A stretch of DNA of 64,000 bases from an uncultured Bacteroidales bacterium (GTDB lineage: Bacteria > Bacteroidota > Bacteroidia > Bacteroidales > FEN-979). Of the stretch, positions 33,154 through 41,060 are shown piece after piece. Every line of letters starts with the position of its first letter. The first letter of the stretch is position 1. The notes beneath the pieces are model-generated. The model was not told the origin of the DNA and did not search any database. It saw only the letters and a program-made list of their open reading frames with translations. The position numbers were made by a program, and so were the translations under genes. The stretch covers positions 248,001 to 312,000 of the forward strand of contig CAISRB010000024.1 in NCBI GenBank assembly GCA_903887775.1. Direction: 5' to 3'.

Positions 33154-36100
33154 TTATTTCTTCCATTCCGGCAACCTTCCCGGCGTAACCGGCACCCCGA
33201 TGGCCTCCAAGGCTTTCTCAAGCTGGGGAACATCAACTTCGCCCAGTTGTTTCACCTGGTTGTAAACCGGCGGAAACTCTTCAAGCAGTATGTTATATGC
33301 GTCCATTTGTGTGGATGTAGGATCTCCGGTACTTCCGAAGCTGATCCAGCTCAACTTACCAAGTCTCTGGTTCAGGGTCACGGGCGCAGGCGGATTCTCT
33401 TCCTCGCTGGGCCTTATGCTTTGGCGGTTGAACTTCTGGTTCAGGATCACATCAAGCTTCGATTGTATGTCGCCGGCTTTTTTGATCAGATCGGCCGGGA
33501 TTCCTGGTGTGCTGTTCATGGCCTGTAGCATGCTGACGACCCTTTTGTTCAGGTTCTCGGTATAATCTTCGGTCCCTTGCATCACCCTCGTCAGATCGGA
33601 TACCTTTTTATGGAATTCCACCACTGCCTGCCTGTTGGTAGCAGGAATACTTACATTATCAAGCGGCCTGGTAATGAAATCCACAGGCGCAGCAAGCAGT
33701 TTGGTCTCCCCGCCTGCGGTCAGGCTGATGTTCACCTTGTATTTGCCGGGCATTGCAAGTATCCCGCTGCCATTATCCGACATAGGATCAAACTTATCGG
33801 CGTTCACAGCTCTTGACGACTGATACCTGAGGTCCCAGTTCACGCGGCTGATCCCTTTCGATGGGCTTTTGTGTATGATCCTCACGGGATTGCCTTTTTC
33901 ATCGGTGATGGTGAAAGTCAGATAAGGATCTAACTCCTGTTTCTCAGCCCTCATATCCGCATCGCTGGGCTGGGGGATAGGCTCGCCTTTTTTAAAGAGT
34001 TCTTTCTCTTTTTCCTGGCGGATATCCTTTTTCGTCTTCGGTACATCCTTTATAAAATAGGTAATGGTTGCGCCGAAATCGGGGTTCTTCGCAGCATAAA
34101 CAGTAGATCCCTGCCCGTATTTGGAATCGCTCTGCAGGTACATCAGGGCATCCTTTACCGGGAAAATATAACAGTCCTTGTCGAGGTTCTCTTTCTTCAG
34201 AAGCCTCAGCGGGCTGTAATCGTCAATGATGTAAAAACCACGTCCGAAGGTGGCAACCACAAGGTCGTTTTCCCTTTTCTGAATGGCCATGTCGCGGATC
34301 TGTACATCGGGTATCCCTGATTTCAGCCGGATCCAGTTCTTGCCGTCATCAATGGTGAAGTAAATACCGAATTCAGTCCCCGCGAACAACAGTTCGGGGT
34401 TGACGAAATCCTGCTGTATGCTGTGCACTGTCCCGTTCCCGGGAAGGTTCCCTGCAATGGAAACCCATGTCTTGCCTTTATCGGTGCTTTTAAGGATGTA
34501 TGGTTTGAAATCATCCCTCAGGATATTGTCAAACGCGACAAAAACCACATTTTCATCAAACCATGAAGCCATGATATCGCTTACATAAGTGTTATCGGGA
34601 ACGCCGGGGAATTTATCAATCCTGGTCCAGTTCTTTCCCACATCTTCGCTGACCTGGATCAGCCCGTCGTCGGTGCCTATGTATAAAAGATTCTCCTTTA
34701 CGGGAGACTCATCCATTGAAATAATGGTACCATAGAGGGAGGTTGAGATATCTTTCTGAACGGCATCAATACTCCAGTATTTTCCCATGACAGGCCATTT
34801 GTTTCGGTCAATCTGTGCAGTGAGATCATCACTGATCACCTGCCAGGTCTGGCCCCGGTCATCCGAGCGGAATACCTTGTTGGCGGCTGTATACAGCCTG
34901 GTATGGGAATGCGGGCTGATGATCAGAGGCGTGTTCCAGTTCCATTTGTATGAATCTTCTCCCTTACGTGGTTCCGGCCTGATGTCAACACCTTCTTCGC
35001 TTTTTTTGTCGAAGCGAACCATACCCCCGTACTGTGATTCTGAATAAACAATATTCGGGTCAACAGGGTCAATAGCACACCAGAACCCGTCGCCGCCCTG
35101 GGTTACAACCCAGTCGTCGGTGAGGACACCAGCGGCGCGTATGCTCCTCGAAGGGCCTCCGTAGCTGTTATTGTCCTGGGTGCCTCCGAACACATAATAA
35201 AAAGGCAGTGAGTTATCAACCTGAACCCGGTAAAACTGGGTCACCGGGAGGTTTGACTTGAAAATATATTCTTTTCCGCCATCAAATGTTTCATACACTC
35301 CGCCATCACCCCCGATGAAAAAGTGTTTTGTGTCGTCAGGGTCAATCCACATGGCATGGTCATCCACATGTCGTTTGTTGTTACCGACGGATCGCCAGGT
35401 CTTTCCACCGTCCTCGCTGACCTGCGATACGGTTTCTACCGAATAAATTTTATCGAGGATTTTGGGATCCGGGAAAATGATGTTGTAATACTGCCCCTGG
35501 GCCGAATGGTTGCTCATCTTTTGCCAGGAAGCACCCCTGTCGGCGCTGCGGTATAATCCCGACGCATCGGGAGTTGATTCGATGATGGCATAAATGATGT
35601 CGGGATTCACGGGCGAAATGGCAAGGCCGATGCCTCCCATGTCGGCTGAAGGCAGGCCATTGGTCATCTTGTCCCAGTTCTCGCCCCCATTTGTCGATTT
35701 GTACAAAGCCGTTTCAGGCCCTCCTCCGATCTTCGTGAATACATGCCTGCGCCTTTGTTCCGAAGAAGCATACATCACATCAGGATTTCTTGGATCCATA
35801 AGGATGTTGTTCACCCCTGTGTTTTCTGAGATTTCGAGGACTTTCTTCCAGGTTTTTCCGCCGTCTGTGGTTTTATACAATCCACGATCGCCTCCGGAGC
35901 CCCATACGGAACCTTCCGCTGCAACAAACACAACATCTGAGTTCCTTGGATCGACAACGATTTTGCCGATCTGGCGGGAATCCTTAAGCCCCATATTTTT
36001 CCAGCTCTTCCCTCCGTCGCAGCTTTTATAAACGCCGTTACCATAACCCAGGGAACGCTGGTGGTTGTGCTCACCGGTACCTAACCACAGGACATTGGTG

Positions 36101-36528
36101 TTACTCGGATCATAGCTGATGCAACCCATCGAATAGGCCCCGTTATTGTCAAAAACAGATTCAAAGGTAGTTCCGTTGTTCACTGTTTTCCACAAATGGC
36201 CTGAAGCAACAGCAACAAACCATTCGCTGTGGTTTTTCGGATTTACGGCAAAATCAGCGATACGGCCGGAAGTAAATGCAGGTCCGATACTTCTCCATTT
36301 CAGCCCGGAGACCAGGGCAGAATTGTATACCGAATCCTCCTTCTTTTTGTCCTTGTCCTTGTCATTTGTCTTGTCTTTCACCTTGTCAGCAGGCTTCTCC
36401 TTACTTTTCTCTTTAGCCGTTTCAGGGGCCTGTTCGGGCTTCTTTGCCTCCTGGGCAATACCTGTGTTGAACATTCCGGGCAGGGTCATCCCCACGATCA
36501 GAATGCTTACTAAAAGTTTTCGGTTCAT
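33154..36528 (-). CDS. Secreted VPS10/BNR beta-propeller protein (sortilin-like)
   Basis: About 1124 residues from ATG 36528 (MNRKLLVSILIVGMTLPG), chosen because a signal peptide begins there. A Lys/Glu/Asp-rich stretch (about 25-60) follows. Two beta-propeller regions are made of BNR/Asp-box repeats (SCDGGKSWKNM, KTTDGGKTWKKV, KSTDKGKTWVSI and others) through about residue 760. The C-terminal part (about 860-1124) has a beta-sandwich then a helical end. Bacteroidota homologues are often called glycosyl hydrolases, but no catalytic residues can be named, so a binding function is at least as likely. A TAATTTTG box lies 34 nt upstream inside an ACAATGT repeat. Confidence 0.88.
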   Translation of the reverse strand: MNRKLLVSILIVGMTLPGMFNTGIAQEAKKPEQAPETAKEKSKEKPADKVKDKTNDKDKDKKKEDSVYNSALVSGLKWRSIGPAFTSGRIADFAVNPKNHSEWFVAVASGHLWKTVNNGTTFESVFDNNGAYSMGCISYDPSNTNVLWLGTGEHNHQRSLGYGNGVYKSCDGGKSWKNMGLKDSRQIGKIVVDPRNSDVVFVAAEGSVWGSGGDRGLYKTTDGGKTWKKVLEISENTGVNNILMDPRNPDVMYASSEQRRRHVFTKIGGGPETALYKSTNGGENWDKMTNGLPSADMGGIGLAISPVNPDIIYAIIESTPDASGLYRSADRGASWQKMSNHSAQGQYYNIIFPDPKILDKIYSVETVSQVSEDGGKTWRSVGNNKRHVDDHAMWIDPDDTKHFFIGGDGGVYETFDGGKEYIFKSNLPVTQFYRVQVDNSLPFYYVFGGTQDNNSYGGPSRSIRAAGVLTDDWVVTQGGDGFWCAIDPVDPNIVYSESQYGGMVRFDKKSEEGVDIRPEPRKGEDSYKWNWNTPLIISPHSHTRLYTAANKVFRSDDRGQTWQVISDDLTAQIDRNKWPVMGKYWSIDAVQKDISTSLYGTIISMDESPVKENLLYIGTDDGLIQVSEDVGKNWTRIDKFPGVPDNTYVSDIMASWFDENVVFVAFDNILRDDFKPYILKSTDKGKTWVSIAGNLPGNGTVHSIQQDFVNPELLFAGTEFGIYFTIDDGKNWIRLKSGIPDVQIRDMAIQKRENDLVVATFGRGFYIIDDYSPLRLLKKENLDKDCYIFPVKDALMYLQSDSKYGQGSTVYAAKNPDFGATITYFIKDVPKTKKDIRQEKEKELFKKGEPIPQPSDADMRAEKQELDPYLTFTITDEKGNPVRIIHKSPSKGISRVNWDLRYQSSRAVNADKFDPMSDNGSGILAMPGKYKVNISLTAGGETKLLAAPVDFITRPLDNVSIPATNRQAVVEFHKKVSDLTRVMQGTEDYTENLNKRVVSMLQAMNSTPGIPADLIKKAGDIQSKLDVILNQKFNRQSIRPSEEENPPAPVTLNQRLGKLSWISFGSTGDPTSTQMDAYNILLEEFPPVYNQVKQLGEVDVPQLEKALEAIGVPVTPGRLPEWKK

Positions 36529-36562
36529 CGTTTTTATATTTAAGTTTTGTTTCCCAACCACA

Positions 36563-36594
36563 CAAAATTACAATGTACAATGTACAAATTACAA
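36563..36594 (-). promoter_or_regulatory. -7 box TAATTTTG within an ACAATGT heptamer repeat
   Basis: On the minus strand the heptamers (TTGTACA variants) run into TAATTTTG (36563-36570), 34 nt before the VPS10/BNR start. TTG triplets recur every 7 nt upstream, so the repeat itself can supply the -33 element. Confidence 0.5.
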
Positions 36595-36678
36595 TTTCAC
36601 CATTTCGCTACCTCGCTACCTCGCTACCTCGCTACTTCGCTACTTCACTACCTCGCTACCTTACTACCTCGCTACCTT
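36595..36678 (-). repeat. CTACCTCG octamer word array
   Basis: CTACCTCG, CTACCTCG, CTACCTCG, CTACTTCG, CTACTTCA, CTACCTCG, CTACCTTA, CTACCTCG, CTACC: nine near-identical 8-nt units. The mtnA C-terminus (VAR and its TAG stop) is read from the array on the minus strand. Confidence 0.92.
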
Positions 36679-37707
36679 AATTATGTCCTCCCTCGTCGCC
36701 CTCACGATTCCCCTTTCAGTAATTATCCCGCTGATCAGTTCAGCCGGGGTTATATCAAAAGCCGGATTGAAAGCTGACGAGCCGGGGGATGCCAGGCGTA
36801 TTTTCCTCATCGTGCCGCTCTCATCAGGTCCTTCAGCGTAAAGGACCTCCTCCTGGCTGCGTTCCTCAATCGGTATGTCCTTCCCGGTCGGGCATTTCAG
36901 GTCGAAGGTTGATAAAGGCGCTGCGATATAAAAAGGGATCCCGATGGCTTTTGCAGCCAGGGCTTTTTCAAATGTTCCGATCTTATTAGCCGTATCACCG
37001 TTTGAGGCGATCCGGTCGGCGCCGGTGATCATCATGTCGACTTTCCCCTGTGACATCAGCCATGCCCCTGCGCTGTCGGGAATGATGGTATGGGGGATGC
37101 CTTCCTGATGGAGTTCCCAGGCGGTTAACCGCGCACCCTGGCTTCGTGGTCGGGTTTCATCCACATAAACAAAAATCCTTTTGCCCTTGCCATAGGCCGT
37201 GTACAGGGGTGAAAGGGCAGTGCCGTAATCAACGAAAGCAAGCCATCCGGCATTGCAGTGAGTCTCTATTCTGAAACCATCGCTGATCAGGCTGTCCCCA
37301 TATTCCCCTATCTTCCTGCAATCTTCGGTATCTTTATCTGCGATAGCCATAGCTTCAGCCATGGCATCCCCTGCAGATCTTTGACCTGCTGAATACACCT
37401 TTTCAACGGCAAAGAAGAGGTTTCCCGCTGTAGGCCTTGTACTCTCAATCTCTGCCCTGGCTCTTAGAATCAGAGCGGGGTTGCCGGTTGTTTCCGCTTC
37501 AACAAAAGCCTGCGCCATCGCAAAACCTGCCAGGGCTCCGATGGCTCCGGCTCCTCTGACCTGCATAGTCCTGATCGCATGACAGGAGCGGGCAAAATTT
37601 TCTGACTGCTCAATACGGAATTCAAAAGGCAGGAGGTTTTGTTCAATGAAAAATACGGAAGAGCCTTCCATCCATACCGTCCGGTAATGCTTTCCGCCGA
37701 CTTTCAC
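36664..37707 (-). CDS. mtnA: S-methyl-5-thioribose-1-phosphate isomerase
   Basis: About 347 residues from GTG 37707 (KVGGKHYRTVW). This start fits the family length, and upstream residues overlap the preceding gene. It converts methylthioribose-1-phosphate to methylthioribulose-1-phosphate in methionine salvage. Cys151 in ETHCNAG and Asp231 in ITGADRIA are the catalytic pair; RGAGAIGALAGF is the substrate loop. The TGA of the upstream lipoprotein gene overlaps the TTG/GTG start region, suggesting coupling. No other methionine-salvage gene is in the window. The last three residues and the stop come from the octamer array. Confidence 0.92.
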   Translation of the reverse strand: MKVGGKHYRTVWMEGSSVFFIEQNLLPFEFRIEQSENFARSCHAIRTMQVRGAGAIGALAGFAMAQAFVEAETTGNPALILRARAEIESTRPTAGNLFFAVEKVYSAGQRSAGDAMAEAMAIADKDTEDCRKIGEYGDSLISDGFRIETHCNAGWLAFVDYGTALSPLYTAYGKGKRIFVYVDETRPRSQGARLTAWELHQEGIPHTIIPDSAGAWLMSQGKVDMMITGADRIASNGDTANKIGTFEKALAAKAIGIPFYIAAPLSTFDLKCPTGKDIPIEERSQEEVLYAEGPDESGTMRKIRLASPGSSAFNPAFDITPAELISGIITERGIVRATREDIIKVAR

Positions 37708-37709
37708 AA

Positions 37710-38138
37710 TCAATGGACGGTTAGTACGGTGTCTTTGGTCATCCCTGATAAAAGGTTTGCCGTTCCTGTTCCGAAGTAAATCACAGTACTGCTGGTGGCG
37801 GTACAACTGTAATAGAATTTCCTGGGATACAGCTTGCGAAATACTGCAATGCCTGCAGTGTTGGTGAGGGTACTGCGCACGAGAATATTTTTGCTGAGGC
37901 TGTCGCGGCTCAAAGCCAGGATTACGGTTTTACCCGTAAGGAAGGTTCCCTGGGGTATCTTTATGGTTATATTCAGCCTTGCAGAATCGGCATTGTTGTC
38001 TTCCCAGGCCGGTATTGTCACCGGCTCGACTTGCTTCGTGCATGACAGAAGAATTAAGCAAATTACTGCTATCCCTGATGTAATGAACCTTGCGACAGGC
38101 GATTTTCTTTTATAAACCTGATGTTCCATAAACTGCAT
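37710..38138 (-). CDS. Small hypothetical lipoprotein
   Basis: About 142 residues. The N-terminus ends in a lipobox (ICLILLSC), followed by a short linker and a beta-rich domain resembling a carboxypeptidase-regulatory or Ig-like sandwich (LTGKTVILALS, TNTAGIAVFRKLYPRKFYY). I do not recognise a family. Start candidates are GTG 38147, ATG 38138 and ATG 38129; 38138 is chosen as the first ATG. It starts within a few bases of the PorT-like stop and overlaps the mtnA start region, so it sits in an operon. Confidence 0.65.
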   Translation of the reverse strand: MQFMEHQVYKRKSPVARFITSGIAVICLILLSCTKQVEPVTIPAWEDNNADSARLNITIKIPQGTFLTGKTVILALSRDSLSKNILVRSTLTNTAGIAVFRKLYPRKFYYSCTATSSTVIYFGTGTANLLSGMTKDTVLTVH

Positions 38139-38143
38139 TTTAA

Positions 38144-38764
38144 TCACAGAATCTTAAATCCCAGGCAAACCTGGAATACGTTGTTCCTGCTGCTGAAATC
38201 CCAGTTTGTCCCCCCGCTCTGAACACTGCTTATCACTTCGTTCAGGCCTCCCTGGTATCGTACATCAATAGCTAAAAACCACAGGTCAAGGCCCAGGCCG
38301 GCCTGAATATACCAGTTTACCGGGTTGATGCTGCTGCCTGTAAGCGGTCCGGGTACCAGGTCGTTCAGGTCCTTCACCTGACGGTTCGTGACGAATGATA
38401 CAACCGGTCCTAAGTTTACCCTGAAACTGATCGTTTTTCCATTGACGATATTAAAGCCCAGGAGTAATGGGATATCGATGGATCCAATCGTGACTTTCTG
38501 GTTCCAGGCATTTTTACTGAAAGGATCATTGAGAACGTATTGGGCACCCTGCAGGGTGTAATATAACTCGGGCTGGACAAAAAATCGCTTCCCTATCCTT
38601 ACAAAAACTCCAAGCTGCATCCCTGATTTGAACTGCGAACTGATAGAATCAATGTTCGTTGAAAGTTTATTGGCATTATATCCGGCTTTAATACCAAAAG
38701 TAAGACCTGCAAAAGAAAGCGCGGAAATAAGCAGGAAAAGAGTTACAAGTGTAAACCTTCTCAT
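38144..38764 (-). CDS. PorT-like outer-membrane beta-barrel protein
   Basis: A 206-residue protein with a signal peptide (MRRFTLVTLFLLISALSFAG) directly followed by LTFGIKAGYNANKLS, the opening strand pattern of the PorT-type barrel family. It ends NVFQVCLGFKIL with strand periodicity. PorT proper is part of type IX secretion, but this family also contains many unrelated small barrels, so a T9SS role is only possible. Confidence 0.78.
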   Translation of the reverse strand: MRRFTLVTLFLLISALSFAGLTFGIKAGYNANKLSTNIDSISSQFKSGMQLGVFVRIGKRFFVQPELYYTLQGAQYVLNDPFSKNAWNQKVTIGSIDIPLLLGFNIVNGKTISFRVNLGPVVSFVTNRQVKDLNDLVPGPLTGSSINPVNWYIQAGLGLDLWFLAIDVRYQGGLNEVISSVQSGGTNWDFSSRNNVFQVCLGFKIL

Positions 38765-38829
38765 CCTTTTCGGAGGATTAAAAACAGCTATAAATGTACG
38801 ATAATATTTTTCCTGAAGTAATGCAGCTG

Positions 38830-40101
38830 TTAATTAATTGTTGTAAATCCGCAGTATGGCCTGAGAACTTCAGGGACCCTGATCCCTTCAGGAACCTGGT
38901 TCAATTCAAGCAAGGCAGCAACAATACGCGGGAGAGCCAGGGCGCTGCCATTAAGAGTATGTGCCAGGCGGATCTTCCCGGCCTCATCCTTATACCGCAG
39001 CTTCAGCCGGTTAGACTGAAAAGATTCAAAATTGGAAACCGAACTTACTTCGAGCCACCGTTTTTGCCCGGCGCTCCACACTTCCATGTCATAGGTTAGA
39101 GCTGAAGTAAAACTCATATCTCCTCCGCATAGTTTCACAATGCGAAAAGGCAGTTTAAGTTTCCTGAGCAGCCCGGCAACATATTCACGCATCTCCTCGA
39201 GGGTCTGGTAGGATTTTTCAGGATGGGTCACCTGCACAATCTCGACTTTATCAAATTGGTGCAGGCGGTTCAGGCCCCTAACATCTTTACCGTAAGAACC
39301 GGCTTCGCGGCGGAAGCAGGCTGAGTAAGCCACGTTTTTAAAAGGAAGGTCCTGGACTTTGAGTATGCTGTCCCTGTACATGTTTGTAACTGGCACCTCG
39401 GCGGTCGGGATAAGGTACAGATCATCAACCTGGGCGTAATACATCTGGCCGTCCTTATCGGGTAGCTGCCCTGTGCCAAAAGCTGAAGCAGCATTGACCA
39501 TATAAGGGGGCTGGACCTCGGTATACCCGGCAGCCAGGGCTTCGTCTATGAAAAAGTTGATCAAAGCTCTCTGTAAGCGGGCGCCTTTTCCTTTGTATAG
39601 AGGAAATCCTGAACCTGTGATCTTTGTTCCGGTCGCAAAATCGATGATGTCATATTTCGAAGCCAGTTCCCAGTGAGGGAGGTACTCCCCTGATGCCGGG
39701 ATAAGATCGTCTTCCAGGTGAACGATCTCATTATCTTCAGCTGATTTGCCCGATGGAATGCCCGGATGCGGAAGATTAGGTACCCGGACAAGCAGGTCAT
39801 CCAGCTCTTTTTTTACTGATTCAAGCTTCTCGTCGTAGTCTTTTGCCTTAAGCTTTAATGCGGCAGTTCTTTCCTTCAGTTCATCAGCTTCCTGGATCCT
39901 GCCCTGTTTAAAAAAAACGCCGATTTCTTTTGCCAGGGAATTGCTTTGAGACTGAACATCATCGAGGGCCTTCTGGGTTTCCCTCCTGGAATCATCAAGC
40001 CTCACAATATCGTTTATGATCTGAGCTCCGTCAAAATTCTTCAGCTTCAGCCGGTCAATGACTTCAGCGGTCTGTTCCCTGATTAATGATAGTTGTAGCA
40101 T
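38830..40101 (-). CDS. serS: Seryl-tRNA synthetase
   Basis: 423 residues from ATG 40101 (MLQLSLIREQTAEVI); an upstream in-frame extension is translated repeat element and is rejected. An N-terminal coiled coil (about 30-105) binds tRNA-Ser. Class II motif 2 is FRREAGSYGKDVRGLNRLHQ, and motif 3 lies in LNGSALALPRIVAALLE. Normal length. A TATCTTTG box (40120-40127) lies 18 nt upstream of the ATG, immediately beside a TIR-bounded element at 40135-40242. Confidence 0.95.
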   Translation of the reverse strand: MLQLSLIREQTAEVIDRLKLKNFDGAQIINDIVRLDDSRRETQKALDDVQSQSNSLAKEIGVFFKQGRIQEADELKERTAALKLKAKDYDEKLESVKKELDDLLVRVPNLPHPGIPSGKSAEDNEIVHLEDDLIPASGEYLPHWELASKYDIIDFATGTKITGSGFPLYKGKGARLQRALINFFIDEALAAGYTEVQPPYMVNAASAFGTGQLPDKDGQMYYAQVDDLYLIPTAEVPVTNMYRDSILKVQDLPFKNVAYSACFRREAGSYGKDVRGLNRLHQFDKVEIVQVTHPEKSYQTLEEMREYVAGLLRKLKLPFRIVKLCGGDMSFTSALTYDMEVWSAGQKRWLEVSSVSNFESFQSNRLKLRYKDEAGKIRLAHTLNGSALALPRIVAALLELNQVPEGIRVPEVLRPYCGFTTIN

Positions 40102-40119
40102 TTGTTTGTATTTATGTTG

Positions 40120-40127
40120 CAAAGATA
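40120..40127 (-). promoter_or_regulatory. -7 box TATCTTTG for serS
   Basis: An exact TAnnTTTG match 18 nt before the serS ATG. The -33 position falls inside the neighbouring TIR element, and no TTG is seen there. Confidence 0.5.
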
Positions 40128-40134
40128 TTAAATC

Positions 40135-40242
40135 GTGAGGACGAGATGTTACCGGAGCGAGACATTTTGCATAAGCGGCATCAGGTCTAGCGCAGCGAAC
40201 CCTAGCCGCGTTGCAAAGATGCGAGCGACGTCTCGTCCTCAC
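40135..40242. repeat. 108-bp palindromic element with terminal inverted repeats
   Basis: GTGAGGACGAGATG (40135-40148) is the inverse of CGTCTCGTCCTCAC (40229-40242) at 13 of 14 positions. Inner arms (TTTGCATAAGCGGC and GCCGCGTTGCAAA) also pair imperfectly, so the whole unit can fold into one long hairpin. Bases 40169-40228 align with 62760-62819 inside mfd at 51 of 60 positions. It contains no gene and no clear target-site duplication. It resembles a MITE or REP-like element. Confidence 0.8.
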
Positions 40243-40245
40243 AAT

Positions 40246-40278
40246 AAAAAAGGCCGTCCCAAACACAAGGAACAGCCT
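40246..40278 (-). terminator. Terminator of the rplU-rpmA operon
   Basis: On the minus strand AGGCTGTTCC and GGGACGGCCT pair (with G-U pairs) around an 8-nt loop, followed by a run of T, 20 nt after the rpmA stop. Confidence 0.8.
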
Positions 40279-40298
40279 CATCATTATACAAATATCGT

Positions 40299-40568
40299 TT
40301 AGTTCGATTCTTCCTTCGACGGAATTACGGAAACATAAGACCGGTCCTGGCGTTTCCTGGTAAATTCAACCAGACCATCGGTAAGCGCGAACAGTGTATG
40401 ATCTTTACCTATGCCTACATTAATTCCCGGGCTGTGAACAGTCCCGCGCTGGCGCACAATAATTGAACCTGATGAGGCGAACTGGCCGCCATAAATCTTT
40501 ATACCTAACCGTTTGCTGTGGGATTCACGCCCGTTGCTTGAACTTCCCGCACCTTTTTTATGTGCCAT
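40299..40568 (-). CDS. rpmA: 50S ribosomal protein L27
   Basis: 89 residues beginning [20 protein letters not shown], the conserved N-terminus that reaches towards the peptidyl-transferase centre; [20 protein letters not shown] is the core. There is no cleavable N-terminal extension. It follows rplU after 31 nt, the usual L21-L27 pair. Confidence 0.97.
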   Translation of the reverse strand: MAHKKGAGSSSNGRESHSKRLGIKIYGGQFASSGSIIVRQRGTVHSPGINVGIGKDHTLFALTDGLVEFTRKRQDRSYVSVIPSKEESN

Positions 40569-40599
40569 AGTATATTGTTCTAATAATCTGTTAAGAATT

Positions 40600-40959
40600 T
40601 TATTCTTCGGGTTCGCTTTCTTTGGCTTTCTTTGCCTTGGCTGCGCCTTTCACACTGATATTTTCAATCAATACCTTCGTGAAATCCTGACGGTGGCCGG
40701 TCTCTTTCTGAAACCCTTTTCTTCTTCTTTTCTTAAAGACGATCACTTTATCGCCTCTCACATGATCAATGATCTTTCCGGTAATCTTGCTGCCTTCAAC
40801 GTGAGGTTTCCCAACGCTGACACTTCCTTTATCATCAAGCAGTAAAACTTCATCGAATTCAACTTTTGAACCTGCTTCACCTTCAAGCCGGTGCACGAAG
40901 ATTTCATCCTTCTTTTCTACCAGGAATTGCTGTCCGGCTATTTCCACGATTGCGTACAT
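40600..40959 (-). CDS. rplU: 50S ribosomal protein L21
   Basis: 119 residues from ATG 40959 ([19 protein letters not shown]). Binds 23S rRNA; the core motif [20 protein letters not shown] is near the C-terminus. A charged tail ([16 protein letters not shown]) extends beyond the usual length of about 103 residues, as in many Bacteroidota. Upstream residues in the same frame lack a plausible start and are excluded. Its promoter is at 40991-41019. Confidence 0.96.
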   Translation of the reverse strand: MYAIVEIAGQQFLVEKKDEIFVHRLEGEAGSKVEFDEVLLLDDKGSVSVGKPHVEGSKITGKIIDHVRGDKVIVFKKRRRKGFQKETGHRQDFTKVLIENISVKGAAKAKKAKESEPEE

Positions 40960-40990
40960 AAACTGTGTTTGATAATCAAATTTGGGAGTG

Positions 40991-41019
40991 CAAAGATATG
41001 GTTTTTTTCTTTGCACCAA
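40991..41019 (-). promoter_or_regulatory. Promoter of rplU-rpmA (TTG-N18-TATCTTTG)
   Basis: On the minus strand, TTG (41017-41019) and TATCTTTG (40991-40998) are separated by 18 nt, leaving a leader of about 25 nt to the rplU start. Confidence 0.6.
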
Positions 41020-41042
41020 GAACTTCTTCGAATATTTTTTGC

Positions 41043-41050
41043 TAACTTTG
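41043..41050 (+). promoter_or_regulatory. -7 box TAACTTTG for the first giant T9SS protein
   Basis: A TAnnTTTG match 10 nt before ATG 41061, in the divergent gap with rplU. Confidence 0.45.
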
Positions 41051-41060
41051 CCTAAATCCT

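Noticed and set aside
40135-40242. T-box or other riboswitch controlling serS
   Set aside because: A 60-bp part of it recurs inside mfd, so it behaves as a dispersed element, and the serS -7 box lies downstream of it, outside any serS transcript.
40102-40284. N-terminal extension of SerS by about 60 residues
   Set aside because: The extension is translated palindromic element and terminator sequence; ATG 40101 gives the normal SerS start and length and has a -7 box upstream.
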